Shown: positions 8,814-15,057, counted from the stretch's first letter. The stretch: DNA of 15,057 nucleotides from an uncultured Verrucomicrobiota bacterium (GCA_946612175.1 CAMOEO010000029.1:1-15057), one strand, 5' to 3'. Numbers and translations: made by a program. The notes: generated by a model not told the origin, from the sequence alone.

Positions 8814-11800
8814 CTATTTCGCGATGGCCGGCGCCCAGAGGCGGAAGCCGCACTCGCCGAATTCGCTCGAAAGCGAAACGTAGTCCTGCCGGTGCGCCGC
8901 GCGGGAATGGTTGGCCGCCTTCGGGTAGCTTCCGCCGCGGATGGCATGGTTGTCCCCGCTGTCAATTCCGACCGGTTCGGTCACGGCACCCGAAACGAGG
9001 GCATTGTGCTTGATCCGGTCCACGCAGAACTCGCCGACGTTGCCGAGCATGTCGTAGAGGCCGAAGCCGTTCGGCTGGAGAAGGCCGACCTCGTGCGAAT
9101 GGTTCCCGGAGTTGCCTTTGTACCAGGCGATGGCGTCGAGGTTCGCGCTGGTGGTCTCGCCGGCCAGCTCCTCGCCGGTGTAGAGCGCCGAGGAAGTCCC
9201 CGCCCGGCAGGCGAACTCCCACTGCGCCTCGGTCGGGAGGTCGAAGTCGACGCCCGTCCGGTTGCGGAGCTCGGAAAGCGCCCCTCCCACGTTGCGGCCG
9301 TCCTCCGGCCAGAGGTAGGTCGTGCCGCGCAGCCTCCCGCAGGAGATTCCGCCGTTGTTGTTGTCGCCGCCGACCGGATACGCCTCGTAGCCGGAGACGG
9401 CGCTGGGATTGCCGTAGCCGGTGTAGGTGACGGCCTGCTTGCGCGTGAGTTCGTACACCCCGAGGTAGAAGTCGTTCGTGAGCGTGACGTGGCGCAGCGT
9501 CTCGACGCCGTCCCAGTCGGTGTTCTCGCTCCTGCTCTTTCCGACCTCGCCGCTCGGCGAGCCCATGCGGTAGGTCATGCCCTTGGCGGGAATCTTGCGC
9601 ATCAGGACGTAGTCGGTCTTGTACTTGCGGTCGGTCACGCCGTCCGGGACCTGCCCGGCGGTCTCGAAGTAGCGGATGCGCGGCGCGCCGGCGAGTTCGG
9701 CGGAGGGGCGCAGGTCGACCACCATGTAGTCCGGCGGCGCGGTCACGGCCCATGCCTTCACCTGCGCCCGCACGTCGTAGCTCTTCGGGTGCGCCTCGAT
9801 CCAGGACTTCTCCGGCGCCCAGAAGATCGTGTGCGAGCCGGGCTGCACGAGGACGTTCACGTCGCCCCACGTGCGGGAGATGTTGTCCGCGCCGATGCTG
9901 GCCCAGGCGCTGCCCGACGCATTGGTGAGGATGTCGAGCGTCACGGCCGCCGCCGCATGCTTCAGGGTGTAGTCGACCCGTACCGTGCCGTTTCCACCCT
10001 GTTCCATGCGGACGTCGGTCACCTCGGGCATCCAGTCGCCCGCCGTTGGGTCATGGAGAGCGAGGAAGGACATCCCGCGCGCCGGAAGCGACACCGCCAC
10101 GGCGTTGCCGGAGAGCGTCTGGTCTTCGCCCAGCAGCGTCTCCGAGGCGTCGAAGGTCGCGCCGAGGCGCACCGTGCCCGAAGCTGCGTCCCACGTCTTG
10201 TTGGCGACGGCAAGGTAGGTGTGTCCATCCTTTCGCCATGTCCGGCAGACGATGGCGGACGACCCCTCGACGCTGGCGGCTACCGGATCCTCGTCGGAAA
10301 GGAAGACGCCCTCGTGCTCGCGCAGTTCGCCGGCGACCTGGCCCACCGCCGCGAAGCGATCGGCGAAGGAGACGCCGTTGGCCCCGCTCCGGATGTCCTG
10401 GTAGGAGTAGTAGCAGACGCCTTCGGCGCCCGCGCAGAGGGCGAGCCACGTCATGCCGCGGATGTCGGAGGCCGTCGGCTGGAACGAGCCGTTGTTGCCT
10501 ACGAAAACCGCCTCGATCAGCGGGCGGATGCCGAAGGTGTCGGCCACCTGGCGCGCCGGCCAATCATAGACCTTCGCGTAGTTGTTGGCTCCCGACGGAT
10601 AGGGATCGGTGCCGCAGATGTCAAACGTCGGCATGTAGGCCGGCATTCTGTCGTATTGCGAGACGACCATCCACGTGGGGTGGTCGGGGTCGAGCGACTT
10701 CAGCAGCTGGTATCGCTCCGCCAGGGCATCGACGTGCTCCGGACCGGTTTCGTCGTTGGTGTACCAGCCCAGAAGCGCCGGATGGTCCTTGAACTGCGCG
10801 ACGTGCTCCCGCACCTTCGCCTCGGCCGTCGCGTCATCGACGATGCCGTCCGATGGGCTTTTGTGGAAGGGGTAGAAGTTCTGCAGCGTGTAGATGAGTT
10901 TTAGATTGTTCGACTGGCAGGCGTCGAACTGCGCGGCGGTGGCGCGTCCGTAGGGCATGAGGAAGTTGAAGCCCTTCGCCGCATAGGCCGGAAGGTCGGA
11001 CGTGTTGATGTTCATCCAGTACATGCCGACGGGGAAGAAGGGCTGCCCGTTGACAATCAAATGGCGCTTGCGGTCGATGCGGACGCCCGTCGCCGGCTCC
11101 GCGGCGAGCTTCGTGAAGTCCAGCGTCTCGGTGGCCATGGTCGAGCCGTTGCGCTTCAGCCGGAACGTCACGGTGCCCGTCGCCAGCTGCGATGCAGGGA
11201 TTGTCAGCTTCGCGGATGTGTCCGTGAGCGTGTCGGGCGACCGTGTCGCCGTGCCGCCGGCCGCAAGCGGAACCACGAATTCGGCCGTCACGCCGCTTGC
11301 GGAATAGCCCGCGACCGCGAGGTTGAGATCGGCGGCGAAGGTCACGTCGCCATCCGCCGCGCGGTTGCGGTAGGCGCTGGAGTAGAGGCCCGGCACGGGA
11401 TCGGCGTCGAGCCGCACGAGGCTCGCGTCGTCGAAGTAGGCGGTGCCGAGGCTCCCCTGCCTGACATACACGAGGATGTACACCTTCGCGGCGTTGGCGG
11501 GGAGTCGCACAGATTCGATGGAGAGGCGCGTCCAGTCCCTGGTTCCCGAAATGCCAGCGCCGGAATTGAGGTAGCAGCCGCTGATCCAGTTGCCGTCGGC
11601 GTCGTTCCACTCGACGCCGACCACGGCCTCGCCGCCGGTGAGGTTTTCTGTCTTGACCCAGACCGAAGCCCGGTATGTCTGCCCGGCCGAGGCCGTCACC
11701 GACTGGTGGGGCATCTTGTATTCGGACGGGGCGGACGAGGCCTGGTAGCGGAGGCAGCAGCTGCCGCTGCGGGCGTTACCCCGCACGACCGAGAATCCGC

Positions 11801-11936
11801 TGTTGGAGAGCCCGCTCCACGGGGAGGTGACGAGTGTTCCGTTCTCGAAGCCGCCGTTCGACGCCACCTCGGTTGCCGCGGGCGCCATCGCCGCCGCGAA
11901 AGCCGCCAACGCGGCGATGATTGTCGCTTTTCTCAT
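8814..11936 (-). CDS. Secreted CBM + glycosidase-like + FGE/SUMF1-like protein
   Basis: 1040 aa. The start at MRKATIIAALAAFAAAMAPA gives a signal peptide and has AGGGA about nine bases upstream; an ATG 19 codons earlier lacks this context. Domains: CBM4/9-like sandwich (25-178); Ig-like stretch (195-275); TIM-barrel glycosidase-like domain (about 285-530, GQPFFPVGMYWMN, WYTNDE with E396, RPLIEAV with E475); a small beta domain (555-630); an FN3-like module (637-740); and an FGE-sulfatase-type domain (about 770-1035: YRMGSPSGE, VELTR-like YELTRKQ, FDLPTEAQWEFACRAG, GLYDMLGNVGEF, IRGGSY, ECGFRLW). True FGE needs two active-site cysteines just after the GGSW-type motif; here that stretch reads GGSYPKAANHSR, with none. 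The module is therefore probably structural or binding rather than a sulfatase-maturing oxidase. Residues 690-1040 are identical to the neighbouring FGE-like protein. The N-terminal 640 residues are a diverged paralog of the downstream epimerase fusion. Confidence 0.87.
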   Translation of the reverse strand: MRKATIIAALAAFAAAMAPAATEVASNGGFENGTLVTSPWSGLSNSGFSVVRGNARSGSCCLRYQASSAPSEYKMPHQSVTASAGQTYRASVWVKTENLTGGEAVVGVEWNDADGNWISGCYLNSGAGISGTRDWTRLSIESVRLPANAAKVYILVYVRQGSLGTAYFDDASLVRLDADPVPGLYSSAYRNRAADGDVTFAADLNLAVAGYSASGVTAEFVVPLAAGGTATRSPDTLTDTSAKLTIPASQLATGTVTFRLKRNGSTMATETLDFTKLAAEPATGVRIDRKRHLIVNGQPFFPVGMYWMNINTSDLPAYAAKGFNFLMPYGRATAAQFDACQSNNLKLIYTLQNFYPFHKSPSDGIVDDATAEAKVREHVAQFKDHPALLGWYTNDETGPEHVDALAERYQLLKSLDPDHPTWMVVSQYDRMPAYMPTFDICGTDPYPSGANNYAKVYDWPARQVADTFGIRPLIEAVFVGNNGSFQPTASDIRGMTWLALCAGAEGVCYYSYQDIRSGANGVSFADRFAAVGQVAGELREHEGVFLSDEDPVAASVEGSSAIVCRTWRKDGHTYLAVANKTWDAASGTVRLGATFDASETLLGEDQTLSGNAVAVSLPARGMSFLALHDPTAGDWMPEVTDVRMEQGGNGTVRVDYTLKHAAAAVTLDILTNASGSAWASIGADNISRTWGDVNVLVQPGSHTIFWAPEKSWIEAHPKSYDVRAQVKAWAVTAPPDYMVVDLRPSAELAGAPRIRYFETAGQVPDGVTDRKYKTDYVLMRKIPAKGMTYRMGSPSGEVGKSRSENTDWDGVETLRHVTLTNDFYLGVYELTRKQAVTYTGYGNPSAVSGYEAYPVGGDNNNGGISCGRLRGTTYLWPEDGRNVGGALSELRNRTGVDFDLPTEAQWEFACRAGTSSALYTGEELAGETTSANLDAIAWYKGNSGNHSHEVGLLQPNGFGLYDMLGNVGEFCVDRIKHNALVSGAVTEPVGIDSGDNHAIRGGSYPKAANHSRAAHRQDYVSLSSEFGECGFRLWAPAIAK
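8818..9870. repeat. 1,053-bp direct repeat, copy A
   Basis: Every stretch I compared is identical to 12052-13104 at a constant offset of 3234. Proteins read from both strands of the two copies are also the same, which leaves little room for silent changes. At one end identity stops inside the last codon of the gene (AAA TAG here, AAG TAA in copy B). At the other it stops abruptly after CCCCAC at 9870, beyond which the copies remain homologous but clearly diverged. This pattern suggests recent gene conversion or unequal exchange between paralogs rather than a simple fresh duplication of a whole gene. Confidence 0.95.
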
Positions 11937-11983
11937 GGTTTGCGTTCCCTGCTGTCGGCCGCCATTCCTGCCGCCGATTTCCG

Positions 11984-12039
11984 TTGCTGTCATCCGCTTG
12001 CCGTCCTTGGAGGACCTTGCGGCAAGCGGACAACAGCAA
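11984..12039 (-). other. Long intergenic hairpin (possible attenuator or RNA-processing site)
   Basis: Arms 11984-12003 and 12020-12039 pair over 18 of 20 positions, including a perfect 11-bp inner stem (TCCGCTTGCCG with CGGCAAGCGGA) and a further TCCT/AGGA pairing in the loop. The hairpin begins 8 bases past the stop of the FGE-like gene and ends 48 bases before the next start, inside the only large gap of the operon. No T-run follows on the minus strand, so it does not look like an ordinary intrinsic terminator. Partial termination, or a stem that blocks 3' decay of the upstream message, are the likelier roles. Confidence 0.6.
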
Positions 12040-12047
12040 GACGAGCC

Positions 12048-13316
12048 TTACTTCGCGATGGCCGGCGCCCAGAGGCGGAAGCCGCACTCGCCGAATTCGC
12101 TCGAAAGCGAAACGTAGTCCTGCCGGTGCGCCGCGCGGGAATGGTTGGCCGCCTTCGGGTAGCTTCCGCCGCGGATGGCATGGTTGTCCCCGCTGTCAAT
12201 TCCGACCGGTTCGGTCACGGCACCCGAAACGAGGGCATTGTGCTTGATCCGGTCCACGCAGAACTCGCCGACGTTGCCGAGCATGTCGTAGAGGCCGAAG
12301 CCGTTCGGCTGGAGAAGGCCGACCTCGTGCGAATGGTTCCCGGAGTTGCCTTTGTACCAGGCGATGGCGTCGAGGTTCGCGCTGGTGGTCTCGCCGGCCA
12401 GCTCCTCGCCGGTGTAGAGCGCCGAGGAAGTCCCCGCCCGGCAGGCGAACTCCCACTGCGCCTCGGTCGGGAGGTCGAAGTCGACGCCCGTCCGGTTGCG
12501 GAGCTCGGAAAGCGCCCCTCCCACGTTGCGGCCGTCCTCCGGCCAGAGGTAGGTCGTGCCGCGCAGCCTCCCGCAGGAGATTCCGCCGTTGTTGTTGTCG
12601 CCGCCGACCGGATACGCCTCGTAGCCGGAGACGGCGCTGGGATTGCCGTAGCCGGTGTAGGTGACGGCCTGCTTGCGCGTGAGTTCGTACACCCCGAGGT
12701 AGAAGTCGTTCGTGAGCGTGACGTGGCGCAGCGTCTCGACGCCGTCCCAGTCGGTGTTCTCGCTCCTGCTCTTTCCGACCTCGCCGCTCGGCGAGCCCAT
12801 GCGGTAGGTCATGCCCTTGGCGGGAATCTTGCGCATCAGGACGTAGTCGGTCTTGTACTTGCGGTCGGTCACGCCGTCCGGGACCTGCCCGGCGGTCTCG
12901 AAGTAGCGGATGCGCGGCGCGCCGGCGAGTTCGGCGGAGGGGCGCAGGTCGACCACCATGTAGTCCGGCGGCGCGGTCACGGCCCATGCCTTCACCTGCG
13001 CCCGCACGTCGTAGCTCTTCGGGTGCGCCTCGATCCAGGACTTCTCCGGCGCCCAGAAGATCGTGTGCGAGCCGGGCTGCACGAGGACGTTCACGTCGCC
13101 CCACAAGACGGCGACGTTCTCCGGGCCGATGCTGGCCCAGGCGCTGCCCGTCGCGTTGGTAAGGACGTCGAGCGTGACCACGGCCGCCTCGTCGAGCGTG
13201 TAGTCCACGCGGACGGTCTGGTGAATGGCCTGCGTCATCGTGACGTTCGAGACGGTCGGTGCCGCGAAGGCGGCGAGGGAGAGCGAGAAGGCCAGAAGAA
13301 TGACGGGTGTTTTCAT
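12048..13316 (-). CDS. Secreted FGE/SUMF1-like protein
   Basis: 422 aa. The start at MKTPVILLAFSLSLAAFAAP gives a signal peptide with likely cleavage near 19, and GGAG lies about nine bases upstream. An FN3-like module (20-120, TVRVDYTLDEAAVVTLDVL) precedes an FGE-sulfatase-type domain (about 150-418). Residues 72-422 are identical to the C-terminal part of the next gene, and residues 20-71 are only similar (VRVDYTL, TNATGSAWASIG are kept). As there, GGSYPKAANHSR lacks the two FGE catalytic cysteines and no EgtB-type iron site is evident, so a catalytic role is doubtful. Family members of this fold include oxidoreductases, sulfoxide synthases and C-type-lectin-like binding proteins. A secreted binding or scaffold role beside the glycosidase-like proteins is my inference. 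It lies 40 bp after the small secreted protein gene and 111 bp before the next gene. Confidence 0.88.
   Translation of the reverse strand: MKTPVILLAFSLSLAAFAAPTVSNVTMTQAIHQTVRVDYTLDEAAVVTLDVLTNATGSAWASIGPENVAVLWGDVNVLVQPGSHTIFWAPEKSWIEAHPKSYDVRAQVKAWAVTAPPDYMVVDLRPSAELAGAPRIRYFETAGQVPDGVTDRKYKTDYVLMRKIPAKGMTYRMGSPSGEVGKSRSENTDWDGVETLRHVTLTNDFYLGVYELTRKQAVTYTGYGNPSAVSGYEAYPVGGDNNNGGISCGRLRGTTYLWPEDGRNVGGALSELRNRTGVDFDLPTEAQWEFACRAGTSSALYTGEELAGETTSANLDAIAWYKGNSGNHSHEVGLLQPNGFGLYDMLGNVGEFCVDRIKHNALVSGAVTEPVGIDSGDNHAIRGGSYPKAANHSRAAHRQDYVSLSSEFGECGFRLWAPAIAK
12052..13104. repeat. 1,053-bp direct repeat, copy B
   Basis: Partner of 8818-9870, in the same orientation. It covers codons 72-422 of the stand-alone FGE-like gene up to the middle of its last sense codon. 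The flanks differ: upstream of the module the two genes share only patchy similarity (for example GATGCTGGCCCAGGCGCTGCCCG is kept just outside), and past the stop codons the sequences are unrelated. The two copies lie 2,181 bp apart, so recombination between them would delete or amplify a 3,234-bp segment carrying one gene-length unit. Confidence 0.95.
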
Positions 13317-13356
13317 GGTGAGTTCTCCGTTCTGTTTGCGGGATGGCACGTACGAG

Positions 13357-13596
13357 CTACTGGATGATGAGGACGGTTCCTGGGAAGTGGTTGATCTTCC
13401 GCTGGACGGTGGCGGCGAACCACTCCCAGTGGAAAAGATCGGACCACGTCGCGCTGACGCCCGAGGCGGGGGTGCGATTGGCGCTCCCGTTGTCGGAATA
13501 GATCCATTGGGAATAATCGGCCGCCGCTGCGGGCAGTGCGGTCGAGAGCGCCGCCGAAGCGAGGGCGGCCGCGAGGATGCGGTGCATCTGTTTCAT
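13357..13596 (-). CDS. Small secreted aromatic-rich protein, unknown
   Basis: 79 aa. The start MKQMHRILAAALASAALSTA overlaps the regulator stop as ATGA and has a strong AGGAG eight bases upstream, so a real gene is likely even though the same frame stays open far upstream through the regulator. A signal peptide (1-26, AAAA-DYS cleavage region) leaves a mature chain of about 53 residues with four tryptophans (31, 51, 57, 59) and the motif SDLFHWEWF, ending in HFPGTVLIIQ. No cysteines are present. I do not recognise it. The aromatic residues could bind sugar or a partner protein. It may also be the truncated N-terminus of a once longer exported protein, since nothing in frame continues it. Confidence 0.68.
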   Translation of the reverse strand: MKQMHRILAAALASAALSTALPAAAADYSQWIYSDNGSANRTPASGVSATWSDLFHWEWFAATVQRKINHFPGTVLIIQ

Positions 13597-14741
13597 GGCT
13601 TGTCTCCTGTGGGTGTGGATGGATGGGACGGAAGGGGCGTGGCCGCCATCGTCTCGCCTGCGATCCAGCGCGGGCGGATGACGGTTCCTTCGGGATAGCG
13701 GCCTGATTCGAGGAAGGCGAGTGTGGCGGCGGCGGTCTCCGCGCCGGCGGCGGCGGGGTCGGCCTCCATGCGGGAAATCTCGCGGGGAAAATAGGGGGCG
13801 ATGCCGGCGTTCGACCAGATGGCGAGCCGGAAGTCCTCCGGCGGCCGCAGCCCGCTCTCCGCCATCGCCAGAAGGGCGCCGCGAGCGAGATAGTCGTCGG
13901 AGACGAACAAGGCGACGTCCGGGGAGAGCCTCCCCGACCCGGCCAGCCGCCGGAAGCCGCGGTAGCCGGCCTCCTCGACTCCGGCGAACTTCTCGCGGGC
14001 GGGGTCGGGAGCCACCGAAACCGTCTTCACGGCGATGCCGGCGGCGCGGAGCGCGGGTGCGGCGTCGCACATCAGGCGGTGCCAGCGCAGGACGATGGCG
14101 GATCGGACGCCGGCGGCGCGGCACGCGGTGGCGAAGTCCGGCGCTGCGGCCTCGTAGTCGAACCGCGTGAATCCGGTCGCCCCGGAGGGCGCTCCGGTGC
14201 GGTGTGCGACCACGACGTACGGAATCCCCCTCGCGGAGAGATGGCGGAACACGGCCGGGACATCGTCGAACACGACCGCCAGATCCACGGATCGGGCGAG
14301 CGCCGCGTCGAGCAGGGAGAAGTCGAACGAGCCTGCGGCCGCTGCGCGCGCGACGGTCGTACGGGTGAGAAGGTAGCCCGCGCGGTTGAGGGCGAAGCGC
14401 ATCTCTTCCGCGAACATCGTCGAAAAGTATCCGACGTCGCCCTGGGGGTGAACCGTCACCACGTGCCCGCGCCACCGCTTCGCGTCGCGGTCGCGCACGA
14501 CGGTGCCCAGACGCGGGCGGGAGACGACGAAGCCCTCGTCGGCGAGGCGCTTGAGGGCCGGTGCGGCGACGATCATGCTCACGCCGAGTCGTTTCGATAG
14601 TTCCCGGGACGACGGAAGGACGTCGCCGGGGACGTAGTATCCGGACACGATCGCATCCCGGAAGCCGTCCGCCACCTGTGCGAGCAGCGTCCGCGCGTCG
14701 TTCCGCGAAACGGAAAAGGGAATGGTCTTGGGTGTGGTCAT
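13593..14741 (-). CDS. GntR-type regulator with LacI-like sugar-sensing domain
   Basis: 382 aa. Start MTTPKTIPFSVSRNDARTLL is chosen because the two upstream in-frame ATGs lie in or next to the promoter -10 region. Residues 12-85 form a GntR-type winged helix (AQVADGFRDAIVSGYYVPGD, LPSSRELSKRLGVS, LADEGFVVSRPRLGTVV). Residues 92-365 resemble a LacI/GalR periplasmic-binding-type effector domain (FAEEMRFALNRAGYLL, DLAVVFDD, RGIPYVVVAH, DVALFVSDDYLARGALLAM, FRLAIWSN, EGTVIRPRWI). This is the layout of AraR-type sugar repressors, which leave their operator when a sugar binds. It is first in the operon and would be co-transcribed with its targets. A palindrome in its own promoter suggests autoregulation. 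The effector sugar is unknown. Confidence 0.9.
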   Translation of the reverse strand: MTTPKTIPFSVSRNDARTLLAQVADGFRDAIVSGYYVPGDVLPSSRELSKRLGVSMIVAAPALKRLADEGFVVSRPRLGTVVRDRDAKRWRGHVVTVHPQGDVGYFSTMFAEEMRFALNRAGYLLTRTTVARAAAAGSFDFSLLDAALARSVDLAVVFDDVPAVFRHLSARGIPYVVVAHRTGAPSGATGFTRFDYEAAAPDFATACRAAGVRSAIVLRWHRLMCDAAPALRAAGIAVKTVSVAPDPAREKFAGVEEAGYRGFRRLAGSGRLSPDVALFVSDDYLARGALLAMAESGLRPPEDFRLAIWSNAGIAPYFPREISRMEADPAAAGAETAAATLAFLESGRYPEGTVIRPRWIAGETMAATPLPSHPSTPTGDKP

Positions 14742-14769
14742 ATGGATTTCCGCCGTTCGTTGGCCCCGG

Positions 14770-14798
14770 ATCATATACAATATGAACAATCATGTCAA
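14770..14798 (-). promoter_or_regulatory. Sigma70-type promoter of the seven-gene operon
   Basis: On the minus strand a perfect TTGACA (-35, at 14793-14798) and TATGAT (-10, at 14770-14775) are separated by exactly 17 bp. Transcription would begin near 14763 and give a leader of about 22 bases before the regulator ATG at 14741. This AT-rich stretch stands out against the GC-rich surroundings. No comparable promoter was seen in the gaps between the downstream genes, which supports a single transcription unit. Confidence 0.8.
14771..14785. promoter_or_regulatory. 15-bp palindromic operator candidate
   Basis: TCATAT-TGT-ATATGA (minus-strand reading) has perfect 6-bp arms around a 3-bp spacer and covers most of the -10 element and the 3' part of the spacer. 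A bound dimeric repressor would block RNA polymerase. GntR-family proteins typically bind short AT-rich palindromes of this size, so the adjacent regulator is the obvious candidate. The site also sits 106-120 bp upstream of the divergent plus-strand gene. Whether it affects that gene is not visible from sequence. Confidence 0.62.
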
Positions 14799-14854
14799 GC
14801 CCAAATTCGCCCTTGCGTCAGGCGCCTCCGGCCTCCGTGATTCCGCGCCCGGGC

Positions 14855-14883
14855 TTGCTCCCGCCAAGGCGTTCTGGTAGGAT
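14855..14883 (+). promoter_or_regulatory. Weak promoter candidate for the divergent gene
   Basis: TTGCTC (14855-14860) and TAGGAT (14878-14883) are 17 bp apart. The predicted start point would be at about 14890, directly at the ATG at 14891, implying a leaderless or nearly leaderless message. Both hexamers deviate from consensus, so this is tentative. Confidence 0.3.
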
Positions 14884-14890
14884 GGAGGCC

Positions 14891-15057
14891 ATGAACGAGA
14901 CCATGTCGAAGCTCCCTTTCGCGTTCCGGGACGGCGACCCCGCCTTTGCAGTCGGATGCAACTACTGGGCGTCGCACGCCGGGATGATGATGTGGCGGCG
15001 GTGGGACGCCGCCCGCGTCGCGGCCGATTTCGACGCTCTTGCCGCGAACGGTCTGTC
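14891..15057 (+). CDS. N-terminus of a glycoside hydrolase (TIM-barrel, GH5-like), partial
   Basis: The reading frame is open to the window edge and encodes 55 residues. After a short leader it reads FAVGCNYWASHAGMMMWRRW, then a DAARVAADFDALAANGL stretch. A first barrel strand GxNYWxS followed by MWxxWD and a helix leading to a new strand is typical of GH5-like and related clan GH-A mannanase or glucosidase proteins. No signal peptide is seen. In-frame ATGs occur at 14882, 14891 and 14903. GGAGG at 14884-14888 is well placed only for 14903 (14-base gap, rather long) and too close for 14891, so the start is uncertain. It is divergent from the operon and 149 bp from the regulator start, so it probably belongs to the same glycan-use locus. 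Confidence 0.72.
   Translation, partial: MNETMSKLPFAFRDGDPAFAVGCNYWASHAGMMMWRRWDAARVAADFDALAANGL

Noticed and set aside
8814..9000. Diversity-generating retroelement target (FGE/C-type-lectin-like C-termini are classic variable proteins)
   Set aside because: No reverse transcriptase or template repeat is present, and the two presumptive variable ends are identical rather than diversified at adenines.
8814..13316. Sulfatase-maturation system
   Set aside because: No sulfatase gene with a C/SxPxR motif is seen, and the FGE-like modules lack the two catalytic cysteines.
13597..14793. A 478-codon frame joining the small secreted protein to upstream sequence
   Set aside because: The upstream part is the regulator gene read in the wrong frame. 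The signal peptide and strong ribosome site mark the start at 13596.

Overview
This window looks like chromosomal DNA from an uncultured, GC-rich bacterium of the PVC group, most likely a Kiritimatiellota/Verrucomicrobiota-type gut or sediment carbohydrate degrader. That placement is inference. It rests on very GC-rich codon use, several Sec-exported proteins with formylglycine-generating-enzyme-like (FGE/SUMF1) modules, large secreted glycosidase-like proteins, a long sodium:solute symporter with a hydrophilic insert, and a GntR-type regulator with a LacI-like sensor. No rRNA, tRNA or taxonomic marker gene is present to test it.

Layout. Positions 1-68 hold the 3' tail of a plus-strand gene. 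Positions 69-408 contain no intact gene: there are three 23-bp tandem repeats (141-200) that resemble an insertion-sequence end, fused in frame to what looks like the C-terminus of an AAA+ ATPase (about 203-349). Positions 409-14741 form one compact minus-strand block of seven genes, read right to left: a GntR/LacI-hybrid regulator (13593-14741), a 79-aa secreted protein (13357-13596), a secreted FGE-like protein (12048-13316), a secreted CBM + glycosidase-like + FGE-like protein (8814-11936), a secreted CBM + glycosidase-like + aldose-1-epimerase fusion (5950-8811), an SSS-family symporter (3498-5939) and a large cytoplasmic glycosidase-like protein (409-3501). Two junctions are 4-bp ATGA overlaps, and others are 2, 10 and 40 bp. 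The only sizeable gap (111 bp, 11937-12047) holds a long hairpin. A strong sigma70-type promoter with an embedded 15-bp palindrome lies at 14770-14798. A divergent plus-strand glycosidase-like gene starts at about 14891 and runs off the window.

How the genes may work together (inference). The regulator would repress its own operon until a sugar binds its LacI-like domain. The exported proteins would bind and trim a glycan outside the cytoplasm, and the fused mutarotase would equilibrate anomers of the released sugar. The SSS transporter would import the product with sodium, and the cytoplasmic enzyme would finish degradation. There is no SusC/SusD pair, so this is not a Bacteroidetes-type PUL. 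The substrate cannot be read from the sequence.

The most striking features are a 1,053-bp direct repeat, apparently identical base for base, that covers the FGE module of two neighbouring genes; two paralogous secreted glycosidase-like proteins that share an N-terminal architecture but carry different C-terminal modules; and FGE-like modules that lack the catalytic cysteines of true FGE.
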